A stretch of DNA of 64,000 nucleotides from Dietzia sp032248695 (GTDB lineage Bacteria > Actinomycetota > Actinomycetes > Mycobacteriales > Mycobacteriaceae): the NCBI RefSeq assembly GCF_032248695.1, contig NZ_JAVHXC010000011.1, positions 1 through 64,000 on the forward strand, in the 5' to 3' direction. The notes beneath the pieces were generated by a model. It worked only from the letters and a program-made list of their open reading frames with translations, was not told where the DNA came from and ran no database searches. Positions 33,115-41,441 of this stretch are shown piece after piece. The number at the start of each line of letters is the position of its first letter. The first letter of the stretch is position 1. The position numbers were made by a program, and so were the translations under genes.

Positions 33115-35013
33115 ATGTCCTCCGCTGCCGGGTTCCGCCGCGTGCTCGCGCGGCCGCCCGTGACGGACGCCGCCGTGGGTGCGGTCGTCGCGGGCGTCCT
33201 GCTGGCCGGGGTGGCGCGGCCGGGCTTCCCGCTGTTGCGGGACTGGGTGGCCACGCCGACGCCCCCGCTGTCGGACGCGGCGCTCGGGTTGGGCGAGTCG
33301 GCGGCGCGCGCGGTTCCGCAGGACGTGGCGGTCGTGTGGGCGACCCGGGGGCTGGACGCGGTCGGGCTGCCGGTGTGGCCGCTGACGGGCCTGCTCACGG
33401 CGGTGTTCTGCGCGTGGCTGGCGGTCGCGGCGGGCGCGCTCGTGCGGCGGGTGCTCCCCGCCGGCCGGGCCGCGGGGGCGTGGCTGCGCCTGCCGGCGGT
33501 GGTGGGCGCGGTGTGGAACCCGTTCGTGGTGGAGCGGCTGCTCCAGGGGCACTGGTCGCTGCTCGCGGGGGTCGCGGCGGTGGTGACGATGCCGGTGCTG
33601 CTCGCGCGCGGCCGGCCCCGGGTGGCGGCGGCGTGCGTGGCGCTGGCCGCCGCCGGGCTCACGCCGACGGGGTGGGTGCTGGCGGTCGTCGCGGCGGCGG
33701 TGGCACTGGCCTGCGGCTGGCGTGCTCAGGGCACCCGCCGGACCCGGGCCGCGGTCGCGCTGGCCGCTACAGCTGTGGTGACCGCCATGCCGTGGGTGCT
33801 GGCGACCGCCCTCACCGCGGCGGGCGACCGGGCCGGCGCCGGGCCGGGTGGGTCGGTCGGGTCGGCCGTCGTGGCCGGTGGGGGAGTGGACGCGGCCGCG
33901 GGGGTGGCCGCGTTCGCCGCCCGCGCCGAGCCGGGGATCGGGACGCTGGGCTCGGTCGTCGCGCTTGGCGGGATCTGGAACTCGCAGGCCGTGCCGCCCT
34001 CCAGGGCCACGTGGTGGGCGGCCGCCGCGCTGGTCGCGCTGCTGCTCGTGTGGGCGCTCGCGGCGCGGGGCCTGTGGCGGGCGCGGCGTGACCCCGTGGT
34101 GCGCGCGACGGTCCCCGCGGCCCTCGCCGTGTGGCTGCTCGTCGCCGCGGCCGCGACGGGCCCGGGCCTCGCGGTGATGGAGGCGCTGGTCACCGCCGTG
34201 CCGGGCGCGGGGTTGCTGCGCGACACCCAGAAGTTCGTGGCGCTGGCGCTGCCGGCCACGGTGCTCGCGCTGGCCTTCGCCGCCCGCGCGCTCGCCACCC
34301 GCGCACTCGCCGCCGGCGCCGTCCCTGCCCGGGCCCTGCCCGCGCGCGTGCGGCCGATCGCCGCCGGGGTGCTCGTCACCGCCGTGGCCGTGGCCGCCGT
34401 CCCGGACGCCCCGCGCGCCCTGTGGCAGCAGCTGCGGCCGGTGACCTACGGGCCGGGGTGGGCGGAGGTCGCGCGCCTCGTCGACGACCGCCCCGGGGAT
34501 CTGTTGGTGCTGCCCGCCGGCTCGTTCCGCTCGACGCCGCTGTGGGCCGGCGGCCGGCCGGTCCTCGACCCCGCGCCGCGCCTTCTCGACACCCGGGTGC
34601 TCGTCCCCGGCGACCTGCTGGTGGCGGGGGAGGCGGCCACCGCCGTGCCCGGGGAGGGCGATCGCGCGCGCCGCGCCACCGAGGCGCTGCTCCGCGGCGC
34701 GGACCCGCGTGAGCTGGCGGGCCTGGGTGTGCGGTGGGTGCTCGACGAGCGCACGTCCGCCGGGCCCCGGGGCGCGGCGGCCGAGACCCTGACGGCGACG
34801 ACGACGAGGTTCTCCGACCCCGAGCTGACCCTGCACGAGCTGGCCCCGCCGAACGGGCCGGGTGACGCGGACGCCCGATGGGCGGCGGTGGCCGAACCGG
34901 CCGCTCCGGCGGGGGCCCGCGGGGCGGTACTGGCGGCGCACGCGCTGTGGCTGCTCACGCTGGCCGGCGCGGCGGTGGCTAGCGGCCGGCGCGCGCGTGG
35001 ATCACGCCGCTGA
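33115..35013 (+). CDS. large GT-C-like membrane protein (Rv0226c-like)
   Basis: A 632-residue protein with about ten membrane segments in the first ~430 residues and a soluble C-terminal region containing LLVLPAGSFRSTPLWAGGRP and LGVRWVLDERTS, ending in one more membrane segment. The mix of WNPFVVERLLQGHWSLLAG and an early Asp (LRDWV) recalls GT-C glycosyltransferases or their relatives. Position between the DUF3068 and GT4 genes matches Rv0226c. Exact reaction unknown. It overlaps the convergent GT4 gene by 35 bases. Confidence 0.68.
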   Translation: MSSAAGFRRVLARPPVTDAAVGAVVAGVLLAGVARPGFPLLRDWVATPTPPLSDAALGLGESAARAVPQDVAVVWATRGLDAVGLPVWPLTGLLTAVFCAWLAVAAGALVRRVLPAGRAAGAWLRLPAVVGAVWNPFVVERLLQGHWSLLAGVAAVVTMPVLLARGRPRVAAACVALAAAGLTPTGWVLAVVAAAVALACGWRAQGTRRTRAAVALAATAVVTAMPWVLATALTAAGDRAGAGPGGSVGSAVVAGGGVDAAAGVAAFAARAEPGIGTLGSVVALGGIWNSQAVPPSRATWWAAAALVALLLVWALAARGLWRARRDPVVRATVPAALAVWLLVAAAATGPGLAVMEALVTAVPGAGLLRDTQKFVALALPATVLALAFAARALATRALAAGAVPARALPARVRPIAAGVLVTAVAVAAVPDAPRALWQQLRPVTYGPGWAEVARLVDDRPGDLLVLPAGSFRSTPLWAGGRPVLDPAPRLLDTRVLVPGDLLVAGEAATAVPGEGDRARRATEALLRGADPRELAGLGVRWVLDERTSAGPRGAAAETLTATTTRFSDPELTLHELAPPNGPGDADARWAAVAEPAAPAGARGAVLAAHALWLLTLAGAAVASGRRARGSRR

Positions 35014-36202
35014 CCCGCCGTCCCTCGGTGACGGCCGAGAGGACCTCCGCCATCGCCGCGCCGGTGGCGGGCCACGACATCCCCGCCGCCTTCCGGCGGG
35101 CGGCCTCACCCATCCGCTCCCGCAGGTCGGGGTCGGAGAGGAGACGGTCCGCGGCGAGGGTCATGGCCGCGACGTCGTCCACGAGGAGGCCCGTCTCGCC
35201 GTCGTCGATCGAGTCGCGCAGCCCCGCGGCGTGGTGATAGCCGACGGTGGGGACCCCGTGCTGCGCGGCCTCGGACACCGCGAGGCCCCACCCCTCCTTG
35301 CGTGAGGGCATGAGGTGGACGGCGGCGCCGGCGAGGAGGCGGTGCTTGGTGGCCTCGTCGACGTGCCCGTGGAACACCACCCCGCCGGGGTCGAGCGGGC
35401 CGGCGTCGGCACCGGGGGCGACGACCGGCGCGGTGAGCCCGCGTTCGGCGGCGTACTCACGCAGCCGGTCGGCCCACCAGCCGCTGCCGATGACGTCCAG
35501 CACGAGCCCGGGCCTGCTCGCGCGGAGGGTGGCGAGCACGTCGAGCGCGTCTTCCACGTGCTTGTGCGGGACCAACCGGGAGAGCACGACCAGGTGGGGA
35601 CCGTCGGCGCGGGTGTCGGGGCCGCCGGGGGCGATGCCGGCAGGCAGGGGGTCGAGGCCGTTGCGGACCACGGCGATGCGGTCGGGTGCGACGCCGAGCG
35701 TGGCGAGCTCCTCGGCAGAGGGGAGCGAGACGGTGACGTACTGGGACCGGGCGTGCACGCGCGGCGCCAGCCACGACTCGACCCACCACCCGATCCGCGC
35801 GACGAGCCACCCCGCGACCGGCCACTGCTCGCGGTGGATGTGGTGGACCAGCACCACGACGGGGGCGGTGGTGGCCAGGCGGGAGAAGAAGGGGACGCCG
35901 TTCTGGGTGTCGACGACGACGTCGGGCCGCCGCAGGGGCCCGAGCGGACCGAGGCCGAGCCGGCCGGACAGGATCGCCAGCAGAGCCCGGGGATAGACCG
36001 TGAACCGGCCGCCCGCGCGGCTGACACGCACGCCGCCGGAGGTGGTCGCGGAGCGGGCCGCGCCCCGGGAGCGTGAGGTCCGGTAGACGACGGTGTGGCC
36101 GGCGGCGGCGAGGCCGTCGGCGACGTGTTCGAGATAGCGCTCGCTGCCGCCGCCCTGCGGATGGGTGCTGTCGCGCCAGCACAACAGCAGGATTCGAGCC
36201 AC
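34979..36202 (-). CDS. GT4 family glycosyltransferase (Rv0225-like)
   Basis: A retaining GT-B glycosyltransferase of 407 residues. The N-terminal WRDSTHPQGGGSERYLEHVA, HHIHREQWPVAGW in the middle, the acceptor/donor turn LSRLVPHKHVEDALDVL, and the E-x7-E motif MPSRKEGWGLAVSEAAQHG define it. It works on the cytoplasmic face, probably building a lipid-linked saccharide in the same pathway as the neighbouring flippase. GTG at 36202 with TACAGT 6 bases upstream, divergent from the mtrP-like gene. Confidence 0.87.
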   Translation of the reverse strand: MARILLLCWRDSTHPQGGGSERYLEHVADGLAAAGHTVVYRTSRSRGAARSATTSGGVRVSRAGGRFTVYPRALLAILSGRLGLGPLGPLRRPDVVVDTQNGVPFFSRLATTAPVVVLVHHIHREQWPVAGWLVARIGWWVESWLAPRVHARSQYVTVSLPSAEELATLGVAPDRIAVVRNGLDPLPAGIAPGGPDTRADGPHLVVLSRLVPHKHVEDALDVLATLRASRPGLVLDVIGSGWWADRLREYAAERGLTAPVVAPGADAGPLDPGGVVFHGHVDEATKHRLLAGAAVHLMPSRKEGWGLAVSEAAQHGVPTVGYHHAAGLRDSIDDGETGLLVDDVAAMTLAADRLLSDPDLRERMGEAARRKAAGMSWPATGAAMAEVLSAVTEGRRVSGVIHARAGR

Positions 36203-36208
36203 GCGGAC

Positions 36209-36214
36209 ACTGTA
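36209..36214 (-). promoter_or_regulatory. -10 TACAGT, leaderless
   Basis: Minus-strand TACAGT ends 6 bases before the GTG at 36202. Confidence 0.65.
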
Positions 36215-36245
36215 CGCGGGGGGTCGGACGGCCCCGGACCGCCGG

Positions 36246-36251
36246 TATCGT
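36246..36251 (+). promoter_or_regulatory. -10 TATCGT, leaderless
   Basis: TATCGT ends 7 bases before the GTG at 36259. With the opposing box at 36209-36214 it forms a compact divergent promoter pair in a 56-base gap. Confidence 0.65.
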
Positions 36252-36258
36252 CACCGCC

Positions 36259-37122
36259 GTGATCACCGACCCCGTCCACCGTTCGCCGGCGCTGCGCCCG
36301 GTGGCCCGCCGCGCCACGCTCGGTCGTTCGCTCGGGCTGCTGCGCTCGTTCCCGCTCGAGCAGTCCGACCCGGACACCTTCTACTCCGGGCTCGCCCGCG
36401 ACACCGTCGAGCTGGTCGCGGACCTGTGGGAGGGCGCCGGCGGCACCGGCGGCACCGGCGGCACCGGCGGCGCGGTCGGCGGGGACGCGGCGGCCGCGGG
36501 TGCGGACGCGCGGCCCGGTCGCGCGCGGCTGCCCGGGCTCACGGTGCTCGACGTGGGCGGCGGGCCCGGCTACTTCTCCGACGCCTACGCCGCCGAGGGT
36601 GCGCGGTACGTGTCCGTGGAGCCCGACGTCGGGGAGATGTCCGCCGCCGGCCTCGACCAGACCGGGTCGATCCGCGGCAGCGGGATGTCCCTGCCCGTCC
36701 GCACCGACGCGGTGGACGTGTGCATCTCGAGCAATGTCGCCGAGCACGTGCCCGAGCCCTGGCGCATGGCCGAGGAGATGTGCCGGGTGACGCGACCGGG
36801 CGGCCTCGTCGTCGTCTCCTACACCCTCTGGTACGGCCCCTTCGGGGGCCACGAGATGGGGCTGACCCACTACCTCGGCGGCGAGCGCGCGCGGCGGCTC
36901 TACGAACGGCGGCACGGCCACCCGCCCAAGAACGTCTACGGCGAGTCCCTGTTCGAGGTGGGCTGCGCCGACGGCCTGGCCTGGGCGCGCGGCACCGACT
37001 CCGCCGAGCTCCTCGCCGCGTTCCCCCGCTACCACCCGCGGTGGGCGTGGTGGCTGGTGCGCGTCCCCCTCGTGCGGGAGGTCCTCGTGTCGAATCTGGT
37101 GCTGGTGCTGCGCGCGAAGTAG
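36259..37122 (+). CDS. mtrP: class I methyltransferase, MtrP/Rv0224c-like
   Basis: An AdoMet-dependent methyltransferase of 287 residues. The AdoMet loop TVLDVGGGPGYFSDAY comes at about residue 95, then YVSVEPD and SSNVAEHVPEPWRMAEEMCR-VTRPGG (two pieces). The C-terminal half, with WYGPFGGHEMGLTHYLGGE and ERRHGHPPKNVYG, is the part shared with Rv0224c. The corynebacterial MtrP is needed for efficient trehalose-mycolate transport (recalled). A Gly-Thr-Gly insert coded by three 9-base repeats precedes the AdoMet fold. Substrate not known. Confidence 0.82.
   Translation: MITDPVHRSPALRPVARRATLGRSLGLLRSFPLEQSDPDTFYSGLARDTVELVADLWEGAGGTGGTGGTGGAVGGDAAAAGADARPGRARLPGLTVLDVGGGPGYFSDAYAAEGARYVSVEPDVGEMSAAGLDQTGSIRGSGMSLPVRTDAVDVCISSNVAEHVPEPWRMAEEMCRVTRPGGLVVVSYTLWYGPFGGHEMGLTHYLGGERARRLYERRHGHPPKNVYGESLFEVGCADGLAWARGTDSAELLAAFPRYHPRWAWWLVRVPLVREVLVSNLVLVLRAK
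36442..36468 (+). repeat. 3 x 9-base repeat GGCACCGGC
   Basis: Codes for (Gly-Thr-Gly)3 in a loop of the mtrP-like protein. It is in frame, so copy changes would only alter loop length. Confidence 0.8.
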
Positions 37123-37240
37123 CGCCCCACGGCGGGCCGGACCCTCGCTACAGTGAGGTGGAACACGTTCTTGTTAGCTTCACTCCCGGTTGACGGGACG
37201 GTTCCCACCGCTCTTGTACCCCACCGCACGGAGGTCCCCC

Positions 37241-38713
37241 GTGGTCGTCGTCCATGACAAGCTCTTCTCCGGCACCCGCTGGACCGATCCCATCACCACC
37301 GGCGTCCTCGAGGTGACCTCGCCGGCCACCAACCAGGTCGTGGGCCGGGTCGCCGAGACCACCACCGAGGACCTGGACGAGATGATCAGCCAGGCCCGCG
37401 ACTCGTTCGAGTCCGGCGTGTGGCGGAACACGCCGCCCGCCGAGCGCGGCGCCCTGCTCGCCCGCGTCGCCGACATGCTCGAGGAGCGCCAGGCCGAGGT
37501 CTGCACGCTGCTGTCCCAGGAGATGGGCGCCCCCGCGAGCGCCGCGTCGATGATCCAGGTGACGCCCACGCTCGGTGTGCTGCGCTACTACTCGCGCCTG
37601 GCCGAGACCTTCCCGTGGTCCGAGGTGCGCCACGGCGACTTCGGCGCCTCGGTCGTCACCCGCCAGCCCGTCGGCGTGGTCGCCGCCATCACCGCCTGGA
37701 ACGTCCCGCTCTACCTCAACACCGCCAAGCTCGCCCCGGCCCTGCTGTCCGGCAGCTCGGTCGTCCTCAAGCCGTCCTCGGCCACCCCGCTGTCCGCGCT
37801 GTGGCTCGCCGAGCTGTTCCGCGAGGCCGGCCTGCCCGAGGGTGTGCTGTCCGTGGTCACCGGCCCCAGCTCCGTGGGCGATCACCTGGTCTCCCACGCG
37901 GACGTCGACAAGATCTCGTTCACGGGGTCCACCGGGGTCGGCAAGCACATCGCCGGCATCGCCGCGCAGAGCCTCAAGCGGTGCTCGCTGGAGCTGGGCG
38001 GCAAGAGCGCGGCCATCGTGCTCGAGGACGCCGACCTGGCCTCCGCCGCCGGCACCATGGTCTTCTCCGCGCTGATGAACTCCGGCCAGGCGTGCGTGTC
38101 CCAGAACCGGATCCTCGCCCCGCGCTCGCGCTACGACGAGGTCGTCAACGCGCTGGTGGAGAACGTCTCGCTCATGCCCGTCGGCGACCCCGCCGACGAG
38201 GGCACCGTGTTCGGCCCCCTGGCCAACCACAAGCAGAAGGCGACCGTCGAGGGCTACATCCGCAAGGGCCTCGAGGAGGGCGCCACCATAGCCTACGGCG
38301 GCGGCGAGGTCGAGGGCCTGCCCGAGCACGTGGCGGAGGGGGCCTTCGTCCAGCCGACCGTCTTCCGCGACGTGGACAACTCCATGACCATCGCCCAGGA
38401 GGAGATCTTCGGTCCCGTCCTGCAGGTCATCCCCTACGACACGGTCGACGACGCCGTGCGGATCGCCAACGACTCCGAGTTCGGCCTGGCCGGCGCGGTG
38501 TACTCGTCCGACCCGGACGCCGCGCTGGCCGTGGCCCAGCGCGTGCGTACCGGCACGATGGGTATCAACTGGTACGCCTTCGACCCGAGCGCCCCGTTCG
38601 GCGGCTTCAAGAACTCGGGCCTCGGCCGGGAGAACGGTCCCGAGGGCCTGGAGGCGTTCTGCGAGCTGCAGAGCGTGCTCATGCCGTTCGGCTGGGAGCC
38701 GTCCGGCGACTGA
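37241..38713 (+). CDS. aldehyde dehydrogenase (Rv0223c-like)
   Basis: An NAD(P)-dependent aldehyde dehydrogenase of 490 residues. It shows ITAWNVPLYL, the cofactor loop SFTGSTGVGKHIA, the general-base Glu motif LELGGKSAAIVL, the nucleophile Cys in NSGQACVSQNRI, and EEIFGPVLQV. The substrate is not evident. GTG 37241 is chosen for the GGAGG 7 bases upstream; longer in-frame extensions have no such site. It lies 118 bases after the mtrP-like gene, with a TAGCTT box between, and ends at a strong hairpin. Confidence 0.9.
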   Translation: MVVVHDKLFSGTRWTDPITTGVLEVTSPATNQVVGRVAETTTEDLDEMISQARDSFESGVWRNTPPAERGALLARVADMLEERQAEVCTLLSQEMGAPASAASMIQVTPTLGVLRYYSRLAETFPWSEVRHGDFGASVVTRQPVGVVAAITAWNVPLYLNTAKLAPALLSGSSVVLKPSSATPLSALWLAELFREAGLPEGVLSVVTGPSSVGDHLVSHADVDKISFTGSTGVGKHIAGIAAQSLKRCSLELGGKSAAIVLEDADLASAAGTMVFSALMNSGQACVSQNRILAPRSRYDEVVNALVENVSLMPVGDPADEGTVFGPLANHKQKATVEGYIRKGLEEGATIAYGGGEVEGLPEHVAEGAFVQPTVFRDVDNSMTIAQEEIFGPVLQVIPYDTVDDAVRIANDSEFGLAGAVYSSDPDAALAVAQRVRTGTMGINWYAFDPSAPFGGFKNSGLGRENGPEGLEAFCELQSVLMPFGWEPSGD

Positions 38714-38720
38714 CGCGAGC

Positions 38721-38755
38721 GGGCCGGCGGCGCCACACACGCGCGCCGCCGGCCC
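38721..38755 (+). terminator. hairpin terminator of the aldehyde dehydrogenase gene
   Basis: Perfect 12-bp stem GGGCCGGCGGCG/CGCCGCCGGCCC with an 11-base loop, 7 bases after the stop codon. Confidence 0.85.
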
Positions 38756-38778
38756 CCGGGTTCCGCGCGGTGATCGGC

Positions 38779-38796
38779 GGCGGATAGACCTCCGCC
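38779..38796. promoter_or_regulatory. inverted repeat in the -35 region of the ABC-F leader promoter
   Basis: GGCGGA-TAGACC-TCCGCC, perfect 6-base arms, just upstream of the -10 at 38801. It is a possible operator. Confidence 0.4.
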
Positions 38797-38800
38797 CTGA

Positions 38801-38806
38801 TATCCT
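38801..38806 (+). promoter_or_regulatory. -10 TATCCT for the leader transcript
   Basis: TATCCT ends 7 bases before the ATG of the six-codon leader peptide, so the peptide would start at or near the first base of the mRNA. Confidence 0.55.
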
Positions 38807-38813
38807 CCGCACC

Positions 38814-38834
38814 ATGGGTTCATTGGGTCTCTAG
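38814..38834 (+). CDS. six-residue leader peptide MGSLGL upstream of the ABC-F gene
   Basis: ATG GGT TCA TTG GGT CTC TAG. It begins 7 bases after the TATCCT box, as leaderless genes do here. Its stop codon ends on the first base of the long leader stem (38834). ABC-F resistance genes are often switched on when a drug-stalled ribosome sits on a short leader frame and frees the downstream mRNA; the layout fits. No codon bias can be tested on six codons, so the call rests on position. Confidence 0.5.
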   Translation: MGSLGL

Positions 38835-38917
38835 TACGGGACGCCACGTCGAGTCTTCTCCGTGGTGGGTCCTACGCACGTTCGGCAGGCGATTGCCGCT
38901 GACGTGAGGTCCCGTAC
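38834..38917 (+). promoter_or_regulatory. attenuator-like leader with mutually exclusive hairpins
   Basis: Structure A: GTACGGGAC (38834-38842) with GTCCCGTAC (38909-38917), then after a 2x2 internal loop CACGTC (38845-38850) with GACGTG (38901-38906), enclosing a small hairpin CGGCA/TGCCG (38883-38898). Structure B: 38839-38848 with 38861-38872 (ten pairs, one G-U, a 2-base bulge). Both use 38839-38848, so only one can form. A ribosome stopped on the leader peptide would cover that strand. Confidence 0.6.
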
Positions 38918-38973
38918 CGCAGTACGCGCCCCCCGAGGAGCGCGCACATCACCGCAGTCCGCTGGTGCCCCCA

Positions 38974-38992
38974 CCGCGAGACGCGGAGAGGA
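38974..38992 (+). promoter_or_regulatory. short hairpin touching the ABC-F ribosome site
   Basis: CCGCG-AGA-CGCGG (38974-38986); its right arm runs into GGAGAGGA (38985-38992), the ribosome site 8 bases before the ATG at 39001. It may lower translation initiation. Confidence 0.45.
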
Positions 38993-39000
38993 CACCGCCG

Positions 39001-40749
39001 ATGACCCGCCCACCCGAATCCCCGCGCCCCCGGACCATCTCCCCGGGGCGCCCCCACCGAGAATGCTTCATCCGCGACGCCGTCGTGCGCTTCGCGGACC
39101 GGACCGTGCTCGACAGCGTGAACCTGACGGTGGGACCCGCCGACAGGCTCGCCGTGATCGGCGACAACGGCTCCGGGAAGTCCACCCTCCTGCGAGTGCT
39201 CGCGGGAGCGCTCCCGATCTCCGCGGGGCGACGTCAGGTCCACCTCCCGGGAGGTCTCGCGACAGCCGAGCAGCGGCCCGAGTTCCCGCCGGGGACGCCC
39301 GTCGCCGGGGCGCTCGACATGATGTCGGCTGGTATCCGCCGGCTCGAGGCCGAGATGCGGGCGGTCGCCGAGGAGCTGGCGGACGCCGACGCCGGGGATC
39401 AGCCCCGGCTCCTCGACCGGTTGAGCGATCTGACCGACCGGTTCGAGGCCCGCGACGGTTACCACTTCGACCAGCGGGTGGACGCCGCTCTCGACCAGCT
39501 GTCTCTCGGGCGACTCGAACGGAGCCGCCCGGTGCACTCGCTCTCAGGTGGGGAGACATCCCGCCTGGCACTCGCGGCGGCGCTGTCCTCGCGGGCCGAG
39601 CTCCTGTTGCTCGACGAACCGACCAACGACCTCGACGACGCGGGCATCACCTGGCTGGAGGGTCGGCTCGCGCACCATCGTGGGGCACTGGTCGTGGTGA
39701 CCCACGATCGCGCATTCCTCGACCGGTTCGCGACCGACATCGTGTGCCTCGAGGACGGCGGACTGCGCCGTTACGGCAGCGGCTACAGCGGGTACCTCGC
39801 GGCCCGTGCCGCGGAGAGAAGGCGCCTGCTCGAGGAACGCGAGGCATGGAGCCGCGACCTAGCCCGGAACGAGGCGCTCGTCGCGGCGAACTCGTTCCGC
39901 CTCGCCGCGATCCCCCGCAAGCAGGAGCGGGCCGCCTTCGGGCACGGCGCCTTCCGCGCCCGAAGCCGTGACCACGGGGCGTCGAGCCGCATCGCGCAGG
40001 CGAAGGAGCGGGTCACGCGCCTCACGGCGAGACCGGCGCCGGCGCCGCCGGAACCGCTGGCGTTCACGCCCTCGTTCACGGAGGGCGCGGGGTCGGGGGA
40101 CCGCGAGGGCGTCCACGGACCGCGGCGGATCCTCGCCGCAGCTACCGTCGCGTGCGGGATCGACGGACGGGGGCCGCGCCTCAGCCTCGACTCCCTCACC
40201 GTCCACTCGGGCGACCGGTGGCTCATCTCCGGCCCCAACGGCGCAGGGAAGACGACACTGCTGCGGGTCCTCGCCGGCGAACACGACACGGACGAGGGAG
40301 CAGTCTGGCGACGCCCCGGGCTCCGTGTCGCGTGGCTCCGTCAGGGTCTCGACGCGGGTGTCGACGGCGACCTGCTCGGCCGCTTCGCCCGCGCGACGGG
40401 CGCCCACCCCGAAGACGCCGCCCGGCTGCTGCTCGACCTGGGGCTCTTCTCCCCGCGCGACCTGGAGCTGAAGCCCCCGCAGCTCTCCGTGGGGCAGCGA
40501 CGCCGACTCGAGCTCGCCGTCGCGGTCACCGTGCCGAGTGACGTCCTCCTGCTGGACGAGCCGACGAACCACCTGGCTCCTGAGCTCGTCGAGCAACTGG
40601 AGACCGCGCTGGAGGGGTACAGCGGCGCGGTCCTCACCGTCACGCACGACCGGCGGTGGGAGCAGAACGCGATGCGCTCCCGCCGCCTACACCGGATGGA
40701 GGTGATGCCGGGCGGGCGGGTCCAGGTGCGGCCCGGGGCCGCGGCCTGA
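39001..40749 (+). CDS. ABC-F family ATPase (probable ribosome-protection protein)
   Basis: A soluble tandem ABC protein of 582 residues without membrane segments. Domain 1: Walker A GDNGSGKST (54-62), signature LSGGE, Walker B LLLLDEPTNDLDDAG. A linker rich in Arg/Glu follows the first domain (RAAERRRLLEEREAWSRD), the part that reaches the peptidyl-transferase centre. Domain 2: GPNGAGKTT, LSVGQ, LLLDEPTNH, then VTHDRRWEQN. ABC-F proteins of actinobacteria commonly protect ribosomes against macrolides, lincosamides or pleuromutilins; the drug is not predictable here. The leader peptide and alternative hairpins suggest antibiotic-induced control. Its GC is somewhat lower and its codons looser than in neighbours, and it interrupts the mycobacterial gene order, which hints at acquisition. 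Confidence 0.87.
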   Translation: MTRPPESPRPRTISPGRPHRECFIRDAVVRFADRTVLDSVNLTVGPADRLAVIGDNGSGKSTLLRVLAGALPISAGRRQVHLPGGLATAEQRPEFPPGTPVAGALDMMSAGIRRLEAEMRAVAEELADADAGDQPRLLDRLSDLTDRFEARDGYHFDQRVDAALDQLSLGRLERSRPVHSLSGGETSRLALAAALSSRAELLLLDEPTNDLDDAGITWLEGRLAHHRGALVVVTHDRAFLDRFATDIVCLEDGGLRRYGSGYSGYLAARAAERRRLLEEREAWSRDLARNEALVAANSFRLAAIPRKQERAAFGHGAFRARSRDHGASSRIAQAKERVTRLTARPAPAPPEPLAFTPSFTEGAGSGDREGVHGPRRILAAATVACGIDGRGPRLSLDSLTVHSGDRWLISGPNGAGKTTLLRVLAGEHDTDEGAVWRRPGLRVAWLRQGLDAGVDGDLLGRFARATGAHPEDAARLLLDLGLFSPRDLELKPPQLSVGQRRRLELAVAVTVPSDVLLLDEPTNHLAPELVEQLETALEGYSGAVLTVTHDRRWEQNAMRSRRLHRMEVMPGGRVQVRPGAAA

Positions 40750-40778
40750 CCTCGTCCGGCCGCGGCCGGGCCGCCCGG

Positions 40779-41441
40779 TCACTCCACGCGGTAGCCGACG
40801 CCCCGCACGGTCTGCACCTTGTTCTCGCCGATCTTGCGCCGCAGGGAACGGATGTAGACGTTGACGATGTTGGAGCCCGGGTCGAAGTCCATGCCCCACA
40901 CGCTCTCGAGGAGCTGCTCGCGGCTGATGGTCTCACCCTTGTTGCGCAGCAGCATCTCGAGCAGCGAGTACTCGCGGTTGGTGAGCTCCTGGATCCGGCC
41001 GTCCACCTCGACGCGGCGGGTGCGGATGTCCAGGCGCATACCGGCGTGCTCGAGGATGCCGGGATCCTCCGTCGCCTCGTGCTCGCGCAGGCGAAGGCGG
41101 ATACGGGCGAGCAGTTCCGGCACGCGGAAGGGCTTGACCATGTAGTCGTTGGCGCCGGACTCCAGGCCCTCGACGGTGTTCGACACGCTGTCGCGGGCCG
41201 TGAGGATGATGACGGGTGCACTGAACCCGCGGTCGCGGGCCTCACGCAGCAGCGTGAGGCCGTCGGTGTCCGGCAGTCCGATGTCGAGCAACATCAGGTC
41301 GATGTCGGAGATGGTCGACAGGATCGCACGCGCGCTCTCACCGTCCACCGCCTCGAGTGCGGTGTACTCGGCACCACCGAGTGCCTTGACCAAGACCGAG
41401 CGGATGAGGTCATCATCCTCCACGACGAGAACGTTCGTCAT
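40779..41441 (-). CDS. OmpR/PhoB-family response regulator
   Basis: A 220-residue two-component regulator: receiver domain 1-120 with the acidic pocket VVEDDD (7-11), phospho-acceptor Asp53 in LLDIGLPD, Thr in ILTAR and Lys in VKPF. The winged-helix DNA-binding domain runs from about 130: LTNREYSLLEMLLRNKGETI, SREQLLESVWG and IRSLRRKIGENKVQTVRGVGYR. GGAGGG precedes the ATG. It follows its kinase gene by 99 bases on the same strand. Target genes are unknown. Confidence 0.92.
   Translation of the reverse strand: MTNVLVVEDDDLIRSVLVKALGGAEYTALEAVDGESARAILSTISDIDLMLLDIGLPDTDGLTLLREARDRGFSAPVIILTARDSVSNTVEGLESGANDYMVKPFRVPELLARIRLRLREHEATEDPGILEHAGMRLDIRTRRVEVDGRIQELTNREYSLLEMLLRNKGETISREQLLESVWGMDFDPGSNIVNVYIRSLRRKIGENKVQTVRGVGYRVE

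Noticed and set aside
31714..34941. A 1075-codon minus frame covering the flippase and the antisense of the GT-C-like gene
   Set aside because: Only the part from GTG 32970 has membrane-protein character. The rest is Arg/Gly/His-rich antisense sequence.
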